From NCBI GenBank assembly GCA_039720395.1, contig CM077832.1, positions 20,919,607 through 20,983,606 of the forward strand: a stretch of 64,000 bases of DNA, given 5' to 3'. Below are positions 41,201-52,900 of the stretch, piece after piece. The position numbers were made by a program, and so were the translations under genes. Origin of the DNA: Liquidambar formosana. Its lineage: Eukaryota; Streptophyta; Magnoliopsida; Saxifragales; Altingiaceae. Each line of letters begins with the position of its first letter. Position 1 is the stretch's first letter. The notes below the pieces were generated by a model. It ran no database searches, was not told the origin of the DNA, and saw nothing but the letters and a program-made list of their open reading frames with translations.

Positions 41201-41680
41201 ATTGGTACATTAAAAAATGATATTGTAAAGCTTTTTGACAATATTGAGAAATATGGTATGTCCTCTTTTTTTTTAGAGAAAAGAAATTCTATGTATTTTG
41301 ATATTCTTCTTCTATTCTATAATTTGTGGGTTTTTGTGCTCTTTTTTTTGTTATTGTAATTTACCTCTTGAGCTGCTACTCAAACTTTTTAAGTCACTGA
41401 ATTAGTTTTTTCTTTTTCCTACTTGCATATGTATTTTAGAATTGCCATGCATTTAATAAATCATGAAGACATGAATGAAGCCCACTTTTGATAATTATGC
41501 CTAGCTAAGACCTTGTAATATATTGATTGATCGTTTCCTTTTTACATAGGCTTGGAAAGTTATGATCATATTTCTAGTACCCTGAACCACATTATTGATA
41601 GTAGTAGAAGCTTCTTTCATTGTAGAAGGGATGATGATCATTCAAGATGCTTTCTAGTTCCTAGTCTTATCACTTAAATG
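41201..41680 (+). pseudogene. Unidentified two-exon gene fragment
   Basis: Exon 41201-41255 (after acceptor 'ttggtag') encodes IGTLKNDIVKLFDNIEKY, with a good donor (ATATG|GTATGT). The next exon from 41550 (after 'acatag') continues in frame with GLESYDHISSTLNHIID to a stop near 41679. Splice phases agree (phase 1), which supports real exons. I do not recognise the family. It is on the same strand as the EMB8-like and GCP1-like fragments and may be a third captured gene. Confidence 0.5.
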
Positions 41681-41895
41681 ATTACTATGAACTTCTAACA
41701 GTTTTTCTTTGGTTCTTCTTAAATACTAGTACACTTCTAAATCTTATTGATAGTAGTAGAAGCTTCTTTCATTGTAGAAGGGATGATGATCATTCAAGAT
41801 GCTTTCTAGTTCCTAGTCTTATCACTTAAATGATTACTATGAACTTCTAACAGTTTTTCTTTGGTTCTTCTTAAATACTAGTACACTTCTAAATC
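41592..41895. repeat. Perfect 152-bp tandem duplication
   Basis: 41592-41743 and 41744-41895 appear identical base for base by eye, beginning 'ttattgatagtagtagaagc'. The duplication includes the end of the putative exon above. Either it is recent or it is an assembly artefact. Confidence 0.85.
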
Positions 41896-42659
41896 TTATA
41901 AAACCTAACTTATTCACAAAGGAAGAATTTATCCAGCTTATGGGTTTCGAATAGGTTAACTCATTGACCTAACTAGACAATCCGTATGATGTATGATTGG
42001 TGAAACATAAAAAATAAAATAGAATTGGAGATATTGTCATTTTCCCAAGTCCAATATAAAATGGGTCTGGATCTGAATCTTAAATTGATAGCAGTTGTCA
42101 TATGCAATTCATTGAGGAAATACCATTGTCTGAATATTTGATTCTCTTTTAGTTAGTTTCTCTCTCTCACTTTCTAATTTTCTTTGTTTCTTTGCAATGT
42201 TTTATAGGAATAGATTGTTGCTAATCAGCTGGAATTTCCTACATTTTGGATGCTTAGTATCTTTGGAGTAAATGGTTGCTAATTAGCTGGAATTTTTGCA
42301 TTTTGGATGCTTTTAGTATCTTTGTTGATTTACTTCAAAATTTGTAATGACATTTTAGAAGGTTGAAGGTTGAAGGTTGAAGCTTTAATTTGTAATGACA
42401 TTTTGAAAAAGGTTAAAGCTTGAAGCTTTTAATATAGTGATATGGATGCTTTAATATCTTTGTTGATTTATTTTCAATTTGTAATGACATTTTGGAAGGT
42501 TGATATTTTGGATGGCTTCATTAGTTAAATGAATGTTTAAAGTTTGGGTTTGAATTAATTTGGATAAGTTTGGGATTGAGATATCATATTTTGGATGGTT
42601 TCATTACCTTAAATAGGGTACAGGTATAAGTCACCATGGAAAAGACAGATTTCTATTTA
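41896..42659. other. Noncoding stretch with short local repeats
   Basis: Between 42230 and 42600 the phrases 'ttagctggaattt', 'tttggatgctttagtatctt' and 'atttgtaatgacatttt' are repeated in imperfect fashion, which points to local duplication inside the transposon. No ORF. Confidence 0.55.
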
Positions 42660-43727
42660 AAATAAAAAATAAAAAATAAAAATATATATATAAGTTATTG
42701 CAACGACAAAGTCGTTGCGATAAATAATATTTTTAATTAAAATAATTCTTTCTTGCAACGGGAAAGGTCGTAGCAATAAGTTATTACCATAGGAACGATT
42801 GTAGCAATACCTTATTGCAACGCCAAAGCCGTTGCGATAAATAATATTTTTAATTAAAATAATTCTTTCTTGCAACGGAAAAGGTCGTAGCAATAAGTTA
42901 TTGCCACGGGAAGGATTGTTGCAATAACGTATTGCAACGCCGAAGTCGTTGCGATAAAGAATATTTTTACTTAAAATAATTCTTTCTTGCAACAAGAACG
43001 AGCGTAGTAATAAGTTATTGCCACGAGAAGAATTGTTGCAATACCTTATTGCAACGCCAAAGTCGTTGCGATAAATAATATTTTTAATTAAAATAATTCT
43101 TTCTTGCAACGGGAAAGGTTCTAGCAATAAGTTATCGCCACGGGAAGAATTGTTGCAATAACGTATTGCAACGCCGAAGTCGTTGCGATAAATAATATTT
43201 TTAATTAAAATAATTCTTTCTTGCAACGGGAATGAGCGTAGCAATAAATTATTACCACGACAAGAATTGTTGCAATACCTTATTGCAACGCCAAAATCGT
43301 TGCGATAAATAATATTTTTAATTAAAATAATTCTTTCTTGCAACGGGAAAGGTTGTAGTAATAAGTTATTACCACGACAAGAATTGTTGCAATACCTTAT
43401 TGCAACGCTGAAGTCGTTACGATAAAGAATATTTTTAATTAAAAATATTGTTATTTTTAGGTATATTGCCACAATAATATTGTTGCAATACTTTTTTGCA
43501 ACGAAACAAAAATTGATTGCAACAATAAAACCGTTGCATTAAATGGAGGTGTATTGCAACGAAATTGGTTTTGCAACGATATTTGTTGTTGCAATAACCT
43601 GTTACCACGGAGGTTTTTGCAACGGATCGCAACGGTAGTGTTGTCGTTGCAATAGGTATTTATTGCAACGACTTTGAGGTTATCGCAACGACTTTTACCG
43701 TTGCGATAGATGCTTTTTCCTGTAGTG
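42660..43727 (-). mobile_element. CACTA (En/Spm) transposon terminus with subterminal repeat region
   Basis: The right end, read on the minus strand, is CACTACAGGAAAAAGC starting at 43727, the hallmark CACTA TIR. Inside it lie numerous inverted and direct copies of ttgcaacg / cgttgcaa, the kind of subterminal motif array bound by CACTA transposases. The 3 bases after the terminus are TCT, and the homologous uninterrupted LTR at 24077-24079 also has TCT. The opposite terminus was not found in the window and may lie in the gap at 33518. The captured gene fragments at 33860-41680 would then be internal to this element (inference). No transposase ORF was recognised. Confidence 0.85.
42690..43440. 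repeat. 117-bp tandem repeat array in the CACTA subterminal region
   Basis: About six copies of a 117-bp unit ('gtcgttgcgataaa' at 42711 and its equivalent at 42828, and so on) with a few percent divergence. Because 117 is a multiple of 3, the minus strand shows a spurious 271-codon frame made of 39-residue repeats. Confidence 0.92.
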
Positions 43728-44469
43728 TCTCTTCTCCCTATTTAGGGTTAATTTTTAATATGATCCTATGGTTTAATTAGAGGTTTCCTTAACCAACAAA
43801 ATTCTGGTTTTTATTAAAGTTTCCATTTTGTGGATTTCTTTCCTAAAATCAAACTTTCTATCATATTCAACTCTTTTGATCAAATAAGGAAACCTAGGGT
43901 TTTTACCATAGGTTTGTATTAGGATTTAACCTTAGTTCTAATCGAACTACATGGACTTTGATCCATGTATTTCGTTGCATGGTACGTAGGCGCTCTTCGT
44001 GAGGCTCAAGTCCGTTCTAGGATCCAAGCATCCTAGGTTTATTTATGTTTTCTTTTCTTCTTTTTATTTTCTGTTTTTATTTGCTTATTATGCATGGATG
44101 GATGAATGAAATATATGATATGCATGCAATTCTTGTGATGATATACTTGCTGATTTTTGTATGGAAAGACTTTAATTTAGCCCAAATGAACTGAGAGACC
44201 GAAAGGGTGACATGGGTGCCTATAGGCTTTGCCTAGAACCTTCCCATGTCATAACTTAGCCTCCGAATCCCCGATTTCTTTGGTTTTCAAAAGATTGGTT
44301 TTTGCCTTTCCTTTTTTTATGGAGTCATTCAAATTGTTTTCCTAAAACAACCTGATTTTTAGGGTTTTCCTTGTTTCCTTTAAAAAATAAGGTGGCGACT
44401 CCTTTCCTTTTTCTTTTTCAAACCCACTTTCTTTTCAATCCCTCGTGGGCCCAATTTCCGGGGTTCACA
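43728..44469 (+). mobile_element. 3' portion of a Tat LTR, interrupted by the CACTA element
   Basis: Nearly identical to 24077-24813 of the element 1 LTR, with only a handful of differences and small indels. It ends GGGGTTCACA at 44469. Its left part is missing, replaced by the CACTA terminus. GTGAC follows on the right. Confidence 0.9.
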
Positions 44470-45812
44470 GTGACATATATAAATAAGATCAAATGATTGT
44501 TCCTAATCCCTAAACAATCATCTCTATGATTGGCTATTGGGCATAATCCTAACAATCTCCCACTTGCACTATAGCCAATCCACCATGCATCTCATACCCA
44601 TATCCTGTCGGTGGTGATCCAACGCACTTGGGTCATAGCCTTAGTGAAGGGGTCTTCTTTATTCTCTGTTGTATTAAACTTCTATATATATATGTAATCT
44701 CTTCCAATGATCTCTCTAATCACTTGGAATTGCCGTTTAAAGTTTGGACTTTTGACGAGACCGTGGATCCTTGTCTTGGGTAATAGCTCCATTGTTGTCA
44801 CAAAAACTATAGTAAAGGCTTCTCAATGTCAGGAACCACTCCTAGTTCTGTAATGAACTTACTCATCCAAACATGCAGCAATGCGCTCAAATTTATAGCT
44901 CCACCATTTAAGGTGAGAACATACCTCGATGTTGATCTCCCATCATCATCGTCAAATTAAAAAATCTGAATCCATTCTACCAACCATTTCTAAGTTTCTT
45001 TCTCCATAGACAAGGTATAGGTCCTTTAGTTCTTCTTAAGTACTTAAGGATAGCCTTGACTACTTCCCAAGGTTTCTTGCCTGGGTCTGCCTGATATCTG
45101 CTTGTAACATTTACAGCATTACTGATATCTAGTCATGTACCTAGCATAGCATATGCTTTTAGACAACTTGATTTCATGTTTGACAGGAATTACACTTCTC
45201 TTGAAATCATGTATTTTGAACCCATTCAAATATTGTCTGCGTACATCGATTGGGAAAGACTTAGCATCCTTTAAGATCTATCTCTATAGACTTCTATTCC
45301 CAGAATATAGGATGCTTCTTCCAAATCTTTTATGGAGAAACTCTATGAAAAACCAATTTTTCACTTTTGACAACGTCTCTACATTATTCCCTAATAAGTA
45401 GAACGTCATTCACTTATAGGACCATGAATGTGATCGCACTCCCACTAACCCTTTGTACAATCATAGTACAATAATGGGTTCTATTTTAATAGGGATAGGG
45501 GTTGCATCAATGTTGGTTTGTGTCTCATTGGACAACTCTTTGAGTTCTATTTTCCTGTTATTGCCTCCTTCTTGAATAAACTCTTTTTCAAGAAAGATTG
45601 CAAACTTACTAACAAACACTTTTGTTCATCAAGATGATAGATATGATATCCTAAACTCCTTTTAGGATAAACCACAAACCTACATTTAAGTTATCTTGAT
45701 TTCCAATTTGGTTACATCATGTGTCTGTACATATGCAGTGCAACCCCATACCTTAACATGCTTAAGGTTTGGTGCTTCCCTTTCCATATCTCATATAGGT
45801 CTTAAGGGACAG
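44470..45812 (-). pseudogene. Ty1/copia element: 5' start of 3' LTR, polypurine tract and decayed pol
   Basis: On the minus strand, LTR sequence beginning TGTTAGGATTATGCCC ends leftward at 44470, where the Tat LTR abuts. Immediately before the LTR start (44554 onward) is the polypurine tract AAGTGGGAGAT. Further upstream a decayed YVDD box (stop in place of Tyr, Asn for the first Asp) lies at about 45395-45425. The integrase C-terminal phrase PNLKHVKVWGCTAYV is at about 45735-45780. The distance between integrase and LTR is about 1.2 kb, shorter than usual, so internal deletions occurred. The copia LTR is of the family at 18023. Confidence 0.82.
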
Positions 45813-46421
45813 TGTAGACACCCCATTTTCACCCCCATGAGATCATGATATCATTTGGTTAGGTTTAGAAGCATGTAGGAGTCCCTAAACCTTAAAGGAC
45901 AATTTTGCCCTTTTAAGCCTTTTTGTCTCTTTATTGAGTCCCATCACTTGCATTTAGTTTCTAGGGTCATTTTAGATATGTGTGTCAAATTTGGCTCAAT
46001 TCCAGATAGATTTGGATAGCTAATTAGAACTTTTGCGACTTGAAGGGCAATTTCGTCTTTTACTTCGTATATTTTCCAATTGACTTCCAAATTTGTTCCG
46101 GGGTGTTCCATTGACCTTAGAATGATGAAATGAGTCTTATTGAAGTGCCAATTTAATTTATGGATAGGTTTGGGATTGGTTCACCACATTACCCTATGCT
46201 TAATTGACCTTTTTTTGGGTAATCTCCTCATGAAAACCCAGCCACTCGACCATGGTCAGGGATTCTTGGTTCAAGAATATTCTAGGCTTATTCTACACTG
46301 AATCCTTGAAATTTTGGCTTTTGAATCACTCAAATCGGAGTTAAAATGAAGAATTTGTGTCCGTTTGAAGTTCAGAGTCCAAACCGAGCTAGAATTCCAA
46401 ATTTTTTGGATTCTTCTCGGG

Positions 46422-46475
46422 TGACCGGTTGGGCCCAACCGGTTGGACCGGTTCACCCCAACCGGTCACCCGAGA
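46422..46475. repeat. ACCGGT palindrome cluster in LTR 2
   Basis: Four ACCGGT sites with intervening 'gggccc'. A very similar cluster lies at 60923-60992 upstream of the antisense ORF. Confidence 0.85.
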
Positions 46476-46670
46476 GTTCCATCCTGAATTTTCTCCTTTT
46501 GAAGTTTTAACGAAATGGGACTCTACTACTCCGATTTTCTGCCTTCTAAAGGACTTCTAAGCCTATTGGGAGGTGGTTTTGAGTTGTTTAACATTCATGG
46601 GATTTAATTACAGCCCTAGATTGATTTTATGATGAATTAATCTCAACCATTGGTTCATATGGTTGGTTGG

Positions 46671-46680
46671 TTATAAATAG
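46671..46680 (+). promoter_or_regulatory. TATA box in LTR of element 2
   Basis: TTATAAATAG followed by a purine-rich leader ('gagagagagggacc'), the usual layout of the R region start. Confidence 0.6.
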
Positions 46681-49024
46681 AGGCTCATTCATCAGCATAA
46701 AGGACTTTTGGCTTATTTGACACTTCATACTCATAAGAGAGAGAGGGACCACGAGTTTGCACACACCCATATCACTTGGAGGAGGCTTTCTACTGCAATT
46801 TTAAAGAGGAACTAGAAGGGAACCAAGCCAAAGAGAAGGAAGAACGCAGCGAAGACCTTTGCTTCATTGTAAGTCTCCTTTGCTTTCTTTTACAATTCCT
46901 TCTTCTTCTACTCCATTCTCTGCATAGTTATGGCTTATGATTGATTTAGGAATCATATATACTCTATATTTTAGAGTGTATATGATTCAAAGATGATGAG
47001 AATGCATGTTAGTGGATTAGGATTGCGAATTGCTTGCTGTTAGGATAGTTTCTCTCTTAAGGATAGAGGTACGTTTCGCATGAAAAATTAGTTGATGTGT
47101 TTAGGCCGTTTTCTCTTATGGTTAAATTATATGCATGATTTTAAGCATCTTTTGTATAGGACACTTGCTGTGTAAGCCTCGTTTTCATAGGTGTATGGAT
47201 GATTATCCTTTTTGAGGATAATTATCGTCCTTAGAGGGTGAAGTTGTGCATAGGTGCTTTCTAGAGTGTGTTTAAGTGCGCTGTGAGTTTCTTTGCATTC
47301 TTAGGTATATATTTTATGTAGGATATGTGAAGAAACCATTCATATGGAGTGATTTCTACGTAAAATTATCTCCGGATAGTTTTACTTAAGAAAGCTCGCC
47401 GTAAGGATGATTATTTCACATTCTTACATAAAGTACTTACCTAGGGCATCATGTTAGGTTTTCTTTTCATGTTTAGGATTGTCATATGATATTTTCATCA
47501 TGGTAATGCCTATTTAACATGTTTTTGATAGTTTTGTGCATGTTAGGGTGTTTAGAGCATATAGGAGCATATAGGTTTGAGTTTTTCTTTTGATTTTTGT
47601 TATTTGCATGAGTATTAGGTCATTATATGCATGTTTAGTATTCTGTCCAGATTTAAATTAGGTCTCCTAATGATTATTTGAGCACGAATATGGTGGATTT
47701 GAGCTTAATAATTGCCCTATAGAATACATGGGGTGATTAATTGATGTTTTCTCGATGTTTCGGGATAATTTGCATATGGTAAGTGGTTCATGGTGAGTAT
47801 TGTGTGAATTGTTCTCTTTTCCCCCCCTTGGGTTATTGTCTTTACTTTGAATTAGAAGTCCTAAGTTTCCAACTCTCTCAAAATTCTGTTTTAATCGGAG
47901 TCCTATCTTTTTTAGAACTCTACTTTTATTAAAATTCTGTTTTATCTAGAGTTCTATCTCTTTTAGAATTCTACTTTTTCTCAAACTCTTTTTTTTAATT
48001 AGAGTTCTATCTCTTTTAGAATTCTACTTTTCTTAAAATTTTGTTTTATCTAGAGTTCTATCTCTTTTAGAATTCTACTTTTCTAAAACTTCTTTTTGGA
48101 TAAGAGTTCTATCTCTTTTCAAATTCTACCTTTTCTCAAATCCCTTTTTTGGAAACTCTTCTTCTTTCTCAAACTCTTCTTTTCTTTTTATGGAAACTTA
48201 GGGTTTATAGTTCATTGTAAAGGGAGTAACCCCTTTCAATCAAACTACGTGGACTTTGATCCTTACATCTTTGTATGTAAGGTACGTAGGCGCTCATTTG
48301 ATGTTCAAGTCCGCCCTAGGATACTAAGTATCCTAGGTTTTATTTTTCTTTCTTTCTCTTTTTCTCTACCCATTTGTCCATCACATATATGCTAGTGGAG
48401 TAGGATGGACCCATGCTTATACATTTATCCATCACATATTTGTTAGTGGATAGGATGGATTTGTTTACTTGCTCATTTGACCATCACATATTTGCTAGTG
48501 GATGGGATGGACTTGTTTGCTCATTCTCTCTATCTCTTACTTGCTTTCCGTATCTCTCATACTTGTTCATGAATGTTTACATGCTTTATGGATGTTTATT
48601 GCTTTATGGATGTTCATGGATGAATGTGGATTATTTATGGATGATTCCTTGCATATACATTGTTACTAATTAGGAAGTGATTGAAATAGCCCATTTAAAT
48701 TCAGAGACCCATTTTGGGGCGATGTGGGTGCCTATAGGATGTTTCCTAGAACCTTCCCACATCGTAACTTAGTCTCCGAATCCTCTCTTGTTTTGATAGA
48801 CCTGCTTTTCCTTGATCGAAGTCGTGAGGTTTGTTTTCAAAGGTTTTCTTTAAAAACTGTTTTTATAGTTTTCCTCTTTTCCTAAAAATGAGGTGGCAAC
48901 TCCTTGTTTGTTTTGTTTTTGTGAACCTTTTAAAAACCAGATTTTTATTAATTTAAATCTCTACAAGTCTTTTTAAAAGAAGGGTTCTCCTTCCCCCCTG
49001 GATCGAAACCCGTGGTTCACAGTC

Positions 49025-49042
49025 TGGCGACTCCACTGGGGA
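49025..49042 (+). other. Primer-binding site, element 2
   Basis: TGGCGACTCCACTGGGGA, three bases after the LTR, identical to the site of element 1. Confidence 0.88.
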
Positions 49043-49969
49043 TTAGTGGACTAGACTCAAGGAATATGTATGGGCTAATTTAATTGCTTAAATTAAAATC
49101 AATCACTTGCATACGCTTGAATGTGTGTTTACTTTATTGCATTGTGTGTGCAATTGCATTTGAATGATAAGTCGATGTATCCTTGCCTTTTCTGATTAGC
49201 CTAGCCTTGACCCCGGTTCCCCTCGTTCTCGGGTGTCATGTTTGCGAAGCTATCAACTCCTCTTGCCACGTATCCTTGGGTTTTACCCTTGGGTATATTA
49301 AATGGATCGACACGTACCACTTGACCCACATGGCATCCCTTATGCCACACGTAATAGGTATATGGTTGATTCAAGCAAGTAGGGGACACTATCCTACCCT
49401 TTTTAGTGCATATAGTGGACTGTCTAGGACACAGGGACTCGCCTGGTTTAAAGTCACCATGCTTGTGGAATGAATGCAGGTACAGAGTGGATGTGTGTTT
49501 GAATGTATGTATGTGTGGAATGAATGTATGTGTGGCATGAATGTGTGTTGTGGGAATGAATGTGAATGGAATGAATGGCAATGCAATTCATGTCATGGTT
49601 CTTTGAGAAGATGATACAAAGCCCTCGATACAGTGATCCGGTTTTTGCTCTTGAATGCGGTTGGAGATATGAATGAATGCTATGTGGGTGGTTAATTTTA
49701 AGGGGTAACATGACTTTAAAATCAATCGACCTACATCCCTTTAGTATGACCTTCTTACCTAGAGCCCATTGGGCTCATATGGATTAGAGGCCCAACTAAA
49801 GGAATGTTATTGGACCATTACCCGCCCGTTTAAATCAATTGTGGAGACTAAAGGCGCTTTGTGTCACTTTGTAACTAAGTATGGGTCATTTGGTTGTAAT
49901 AGAGTGCTGGCTTGGACTTGTGACTCGTCAGGCCATTTGATCAGAGGAAGTACCGAACAAGACCTCGCC
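49043..49969 (+). other. Untranslated leader of element 2
   Basis: Homologous in part to the leader of element 1. It contains an imperfect 'gaatgtatgtgtgg' simple repeat at 49476-49580, which explains spurious His-rich frames on the minus strand. Confidence 0.7.
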
Positions 49970-52900
49970 ATGGATGATACTTTTGCATTGAATAACCCGG
50001 CTACACCTGAGGGGACATCTGTTTCTGGGACTCCTGCGGATCCACGGAGAATTGAGAGGCTATTGAGTGACATACTTGGGAAGTTGGAAGAGGTATCAGT
50101 GAAGTCTGAAACGGCAATAAGAATAGCACAAGAGATCAACAACCGAACCCCTGTCCTCATCCACAATATTCCTACAGATCAGGCCATACCCGACACTCAA
50201 GTCCTCATTGTCCATAATCAATCCAACCCATCTGCCCAAGCTGGAGGCCAAGCCCAAAATCCACCACCTCCACATACTCAACCTCCACTACAAAACATCC
50301 CTATTTACACCCAATCATCCACTTTCATCCCCACCATTGAAAATCCTCCCATGAGTGATGACCAAAAGATGATGGCTGCAAGGATGTTGGCCTTGGAGAA
50401 AACTTTAAAGGGTATTCGTCGTGCAGATGATTTTGTGGATATACACACTCTTTCTCTCTTCCCTTAAGCGAGATTGCCGATTTCATTCAAGATGCCGGAA
50501 TTACAGAAGTTTGATGGAACGGGCTGCCCTAAGACTCACTTGAAAATGTATGTCCGAGCAATGCAACCTCGTGGTGCTTCCGAGGAGTTGATGGCCCAAT
50601 TATTCCATGAATCACTTAGCACTTCATCGCTGCATTGGTTTCTGAGCTTGGATAAGTCAAAGACTAGAACATGGGAAGACATGTGCAGAGAATTCACCGA
50701 TTACTACAAGTATAACACGGAGGTTGATGTGACAAGGAGAGACTTGGAGACTACCAAACAGGCAGCAAATGAATCTTTCTCTTCCTACATTACTAGGTGG
50801 AGGAAGAAAGCTTCTAAGATGTTCGATAGGCCTAATGAAGAAGAAAAAATACGAATGGTAGTCAAGAACCTATTGCCTATGTATCACAAGCACTTGTTCG
50901 CTCATCACTTCCCCACTTTCAAAGCTCTGATTAGTTCTGGGACACAAGTGGAAGATGCCATAACTGATGGCACCCTTAAAGTTGAAGATCCTTCAAGGTT
51001 TCATCGGATAGGGAACAATGGAAAGGCACCCGCTGAAGTGAATGCAATCGCTCCACAACAGCCATGGAACATTGGCAACAATTCTACTCCTCGTCAATTC
51101 TCTGATTTGTATGCACCACTGGTGTCACACCCCATTTTTGTCACCTTAGCTAGGACATATCATTTCATGTAGGATTTTGAGTCCTTTTTGAGTCTAGTCT
51201 TTTGCATTGAGTTTCTATGGCATTAAATATCATGTGTTTTGAAGTGATTTGGAGTTCATCTCGATGGTCAATAAGAACTTTTGCGACTTTAAGGGCATAA
51301 TCGTCTTTTAAGCTGTATAATTTCCATTTGACCTTGGAATGGATCCCGAGTCATTCCATTGAGTTCATATGAGTATATAGAGTCCATATATAGGTTCAAT
51401 TTCATGAATTAATGGTTTAAGATCAATTCGGCTCGTAATGGTTCGGGTTGGCTAAAAGACCCTTTCTTGGTTTGCTCAAATTGACTCATAAGACCCAATC
51501 AATTTTCTCTCATTTAACTTCAGTTGGGCTTTATTTATGTCCTAAACATGTTTAGAAAGATCAATTTTCGATTGGGAAAGCATTCGGTTTGACCGTGTGT
51601 ACAAACCCAGCTTAGCGACGGTGAAGCACCATGGTTAACCACCTTTGTAAAACCTAACCATGCACCCATGGTTGAGGATTTTTGTCCTAAAATGCCTAAA
51701 AATGTGTTTCCCTTCGAAACACGGTCGTTTTGGCTTTTATTTCGTCAAAATCGGACTTAATTTGAAGATTTTAGGACTTTTGAAGCAAGTGGAAGTCAAA
51801 ACCGAAGCGGAAATAGGAGGCCTAGTTGGTCACCCGAGAGAGTCCGTCCTCAACTCGAACTCTGACTCTTCTTTCCCTCTTTTGACGGTTTCCTCCGCCA
51901 AAACAACTTGTCTGAGCTTAGGAGTGTGTAGGTTTGAGTTGTTTGAGCACCAAGAGAGTCTCTAATAGCCCTAGGATCATTGTTTAATGAATTAATCTTA
52001 GCCATCGGTTTAGGGGGTCAGTTCTCTATATAAAGGACATGATATTCAGCACATAGAGGAAAGTTAATTGCACTTTACACTTAGAGAGAGAGGGAGCTAC
52101 GAGTTTGGAGAGCTGGAAGGACTTCAAGAGGAGGCTCTTCAACCCCAAGCAAGCAAGGAAACAAGAGGTTTGAAGACAAGGAAGAGTCTACAAGAGGGTG
52201 CAAACAGGTACAATGCTTGTCCTATTGCAAATAAGGCTGCTATGGTCTGAAATGGCTAATGCTAGGAGCTTGTGCGCTCAGGTAAGTAGGGTTTGAAGGT
52301 GCCCCAATTCACCTTTCTTTTTCTTTCTTTTCTCTTCTCCCTCCTAGGGTTACTTCTTAATACAAGTTTATGGTGTTTATCAAGGGTTTCCTTCAATAAT
52401 AAATTCTGGTTTTTATAAAAGTTTTCCTCTTGTGGAAGTTTTCAGTTTTGGATTAAATCAATGTATTTTCAAATAAGGAAACCTAGGGTTTTTACTATAG
52501 GTTTGTATTAGGTTGTAACCCTATTCTTTTCGAACTACGTGGACTTTGATCTATGTATTTCGCTGCATGGTACGTAGGCGCTCTTCGTGAGGCTCAAGTC
52601 CGTTCTAGGATCCAAGTATCCTAGGCTTTTCTTTTCTTTTTTTTCTTCTGTTTTGTTTAATTTGAGTGATTGTGCATGAGATGATTGGATGAAATATATG
52701 ATATGCATACTGCCTTGTGATGATATATGATCATATTTGAGTGAAAAAGATCTTAAGTTAGCCCAATTAAATTAAGAGACCAACTCGGGCGATGTGGGTG
52801 CCTATGGGCTTTTGCCCAGAACCTTCCTACGTCGTAACTTAGCTCCCGAATCCAATTTTCTAGTTTCAAAGACTTTGCTTTTCCTTTAATGGAGTCATGT

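Larger units (their letters stand above)
45813..49021 (+). mobile_element. 5' LTR of Tat-lineage Ty3/gypsy element 2
   Basis: Begins TGTAGACACCCCATTTTCAC and ends GTGGTTCACA, 3209 bp, followed by the primer-binding site. The preceding five bases are GACAG (45808-45812), the expected TSD; the 3' copy lies beyond the window. It contains a TATA box at 46671, an ACCGGT palindrome cluster at 46422-46475 and a repeated 'agagttctatctcttttaga' motif (about 47950-48120). It inserted into the copia pol described above. Confidence 0.92.

Noticed and set aside
42657..43472. 271-codon minus-strand ORF with 39-residue repeats
   Set aside because: It is the translation of a 117-bp DNA repeat in the CACTA end; the period is a multiple of 3, so all copies stay open by chance.
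49201..49711. Overlapping minus-strand His-rich ORFs
   Set aside because: Generated by an imperfect gaatgtatgtgtgg simple repeat in the leader of element 2.
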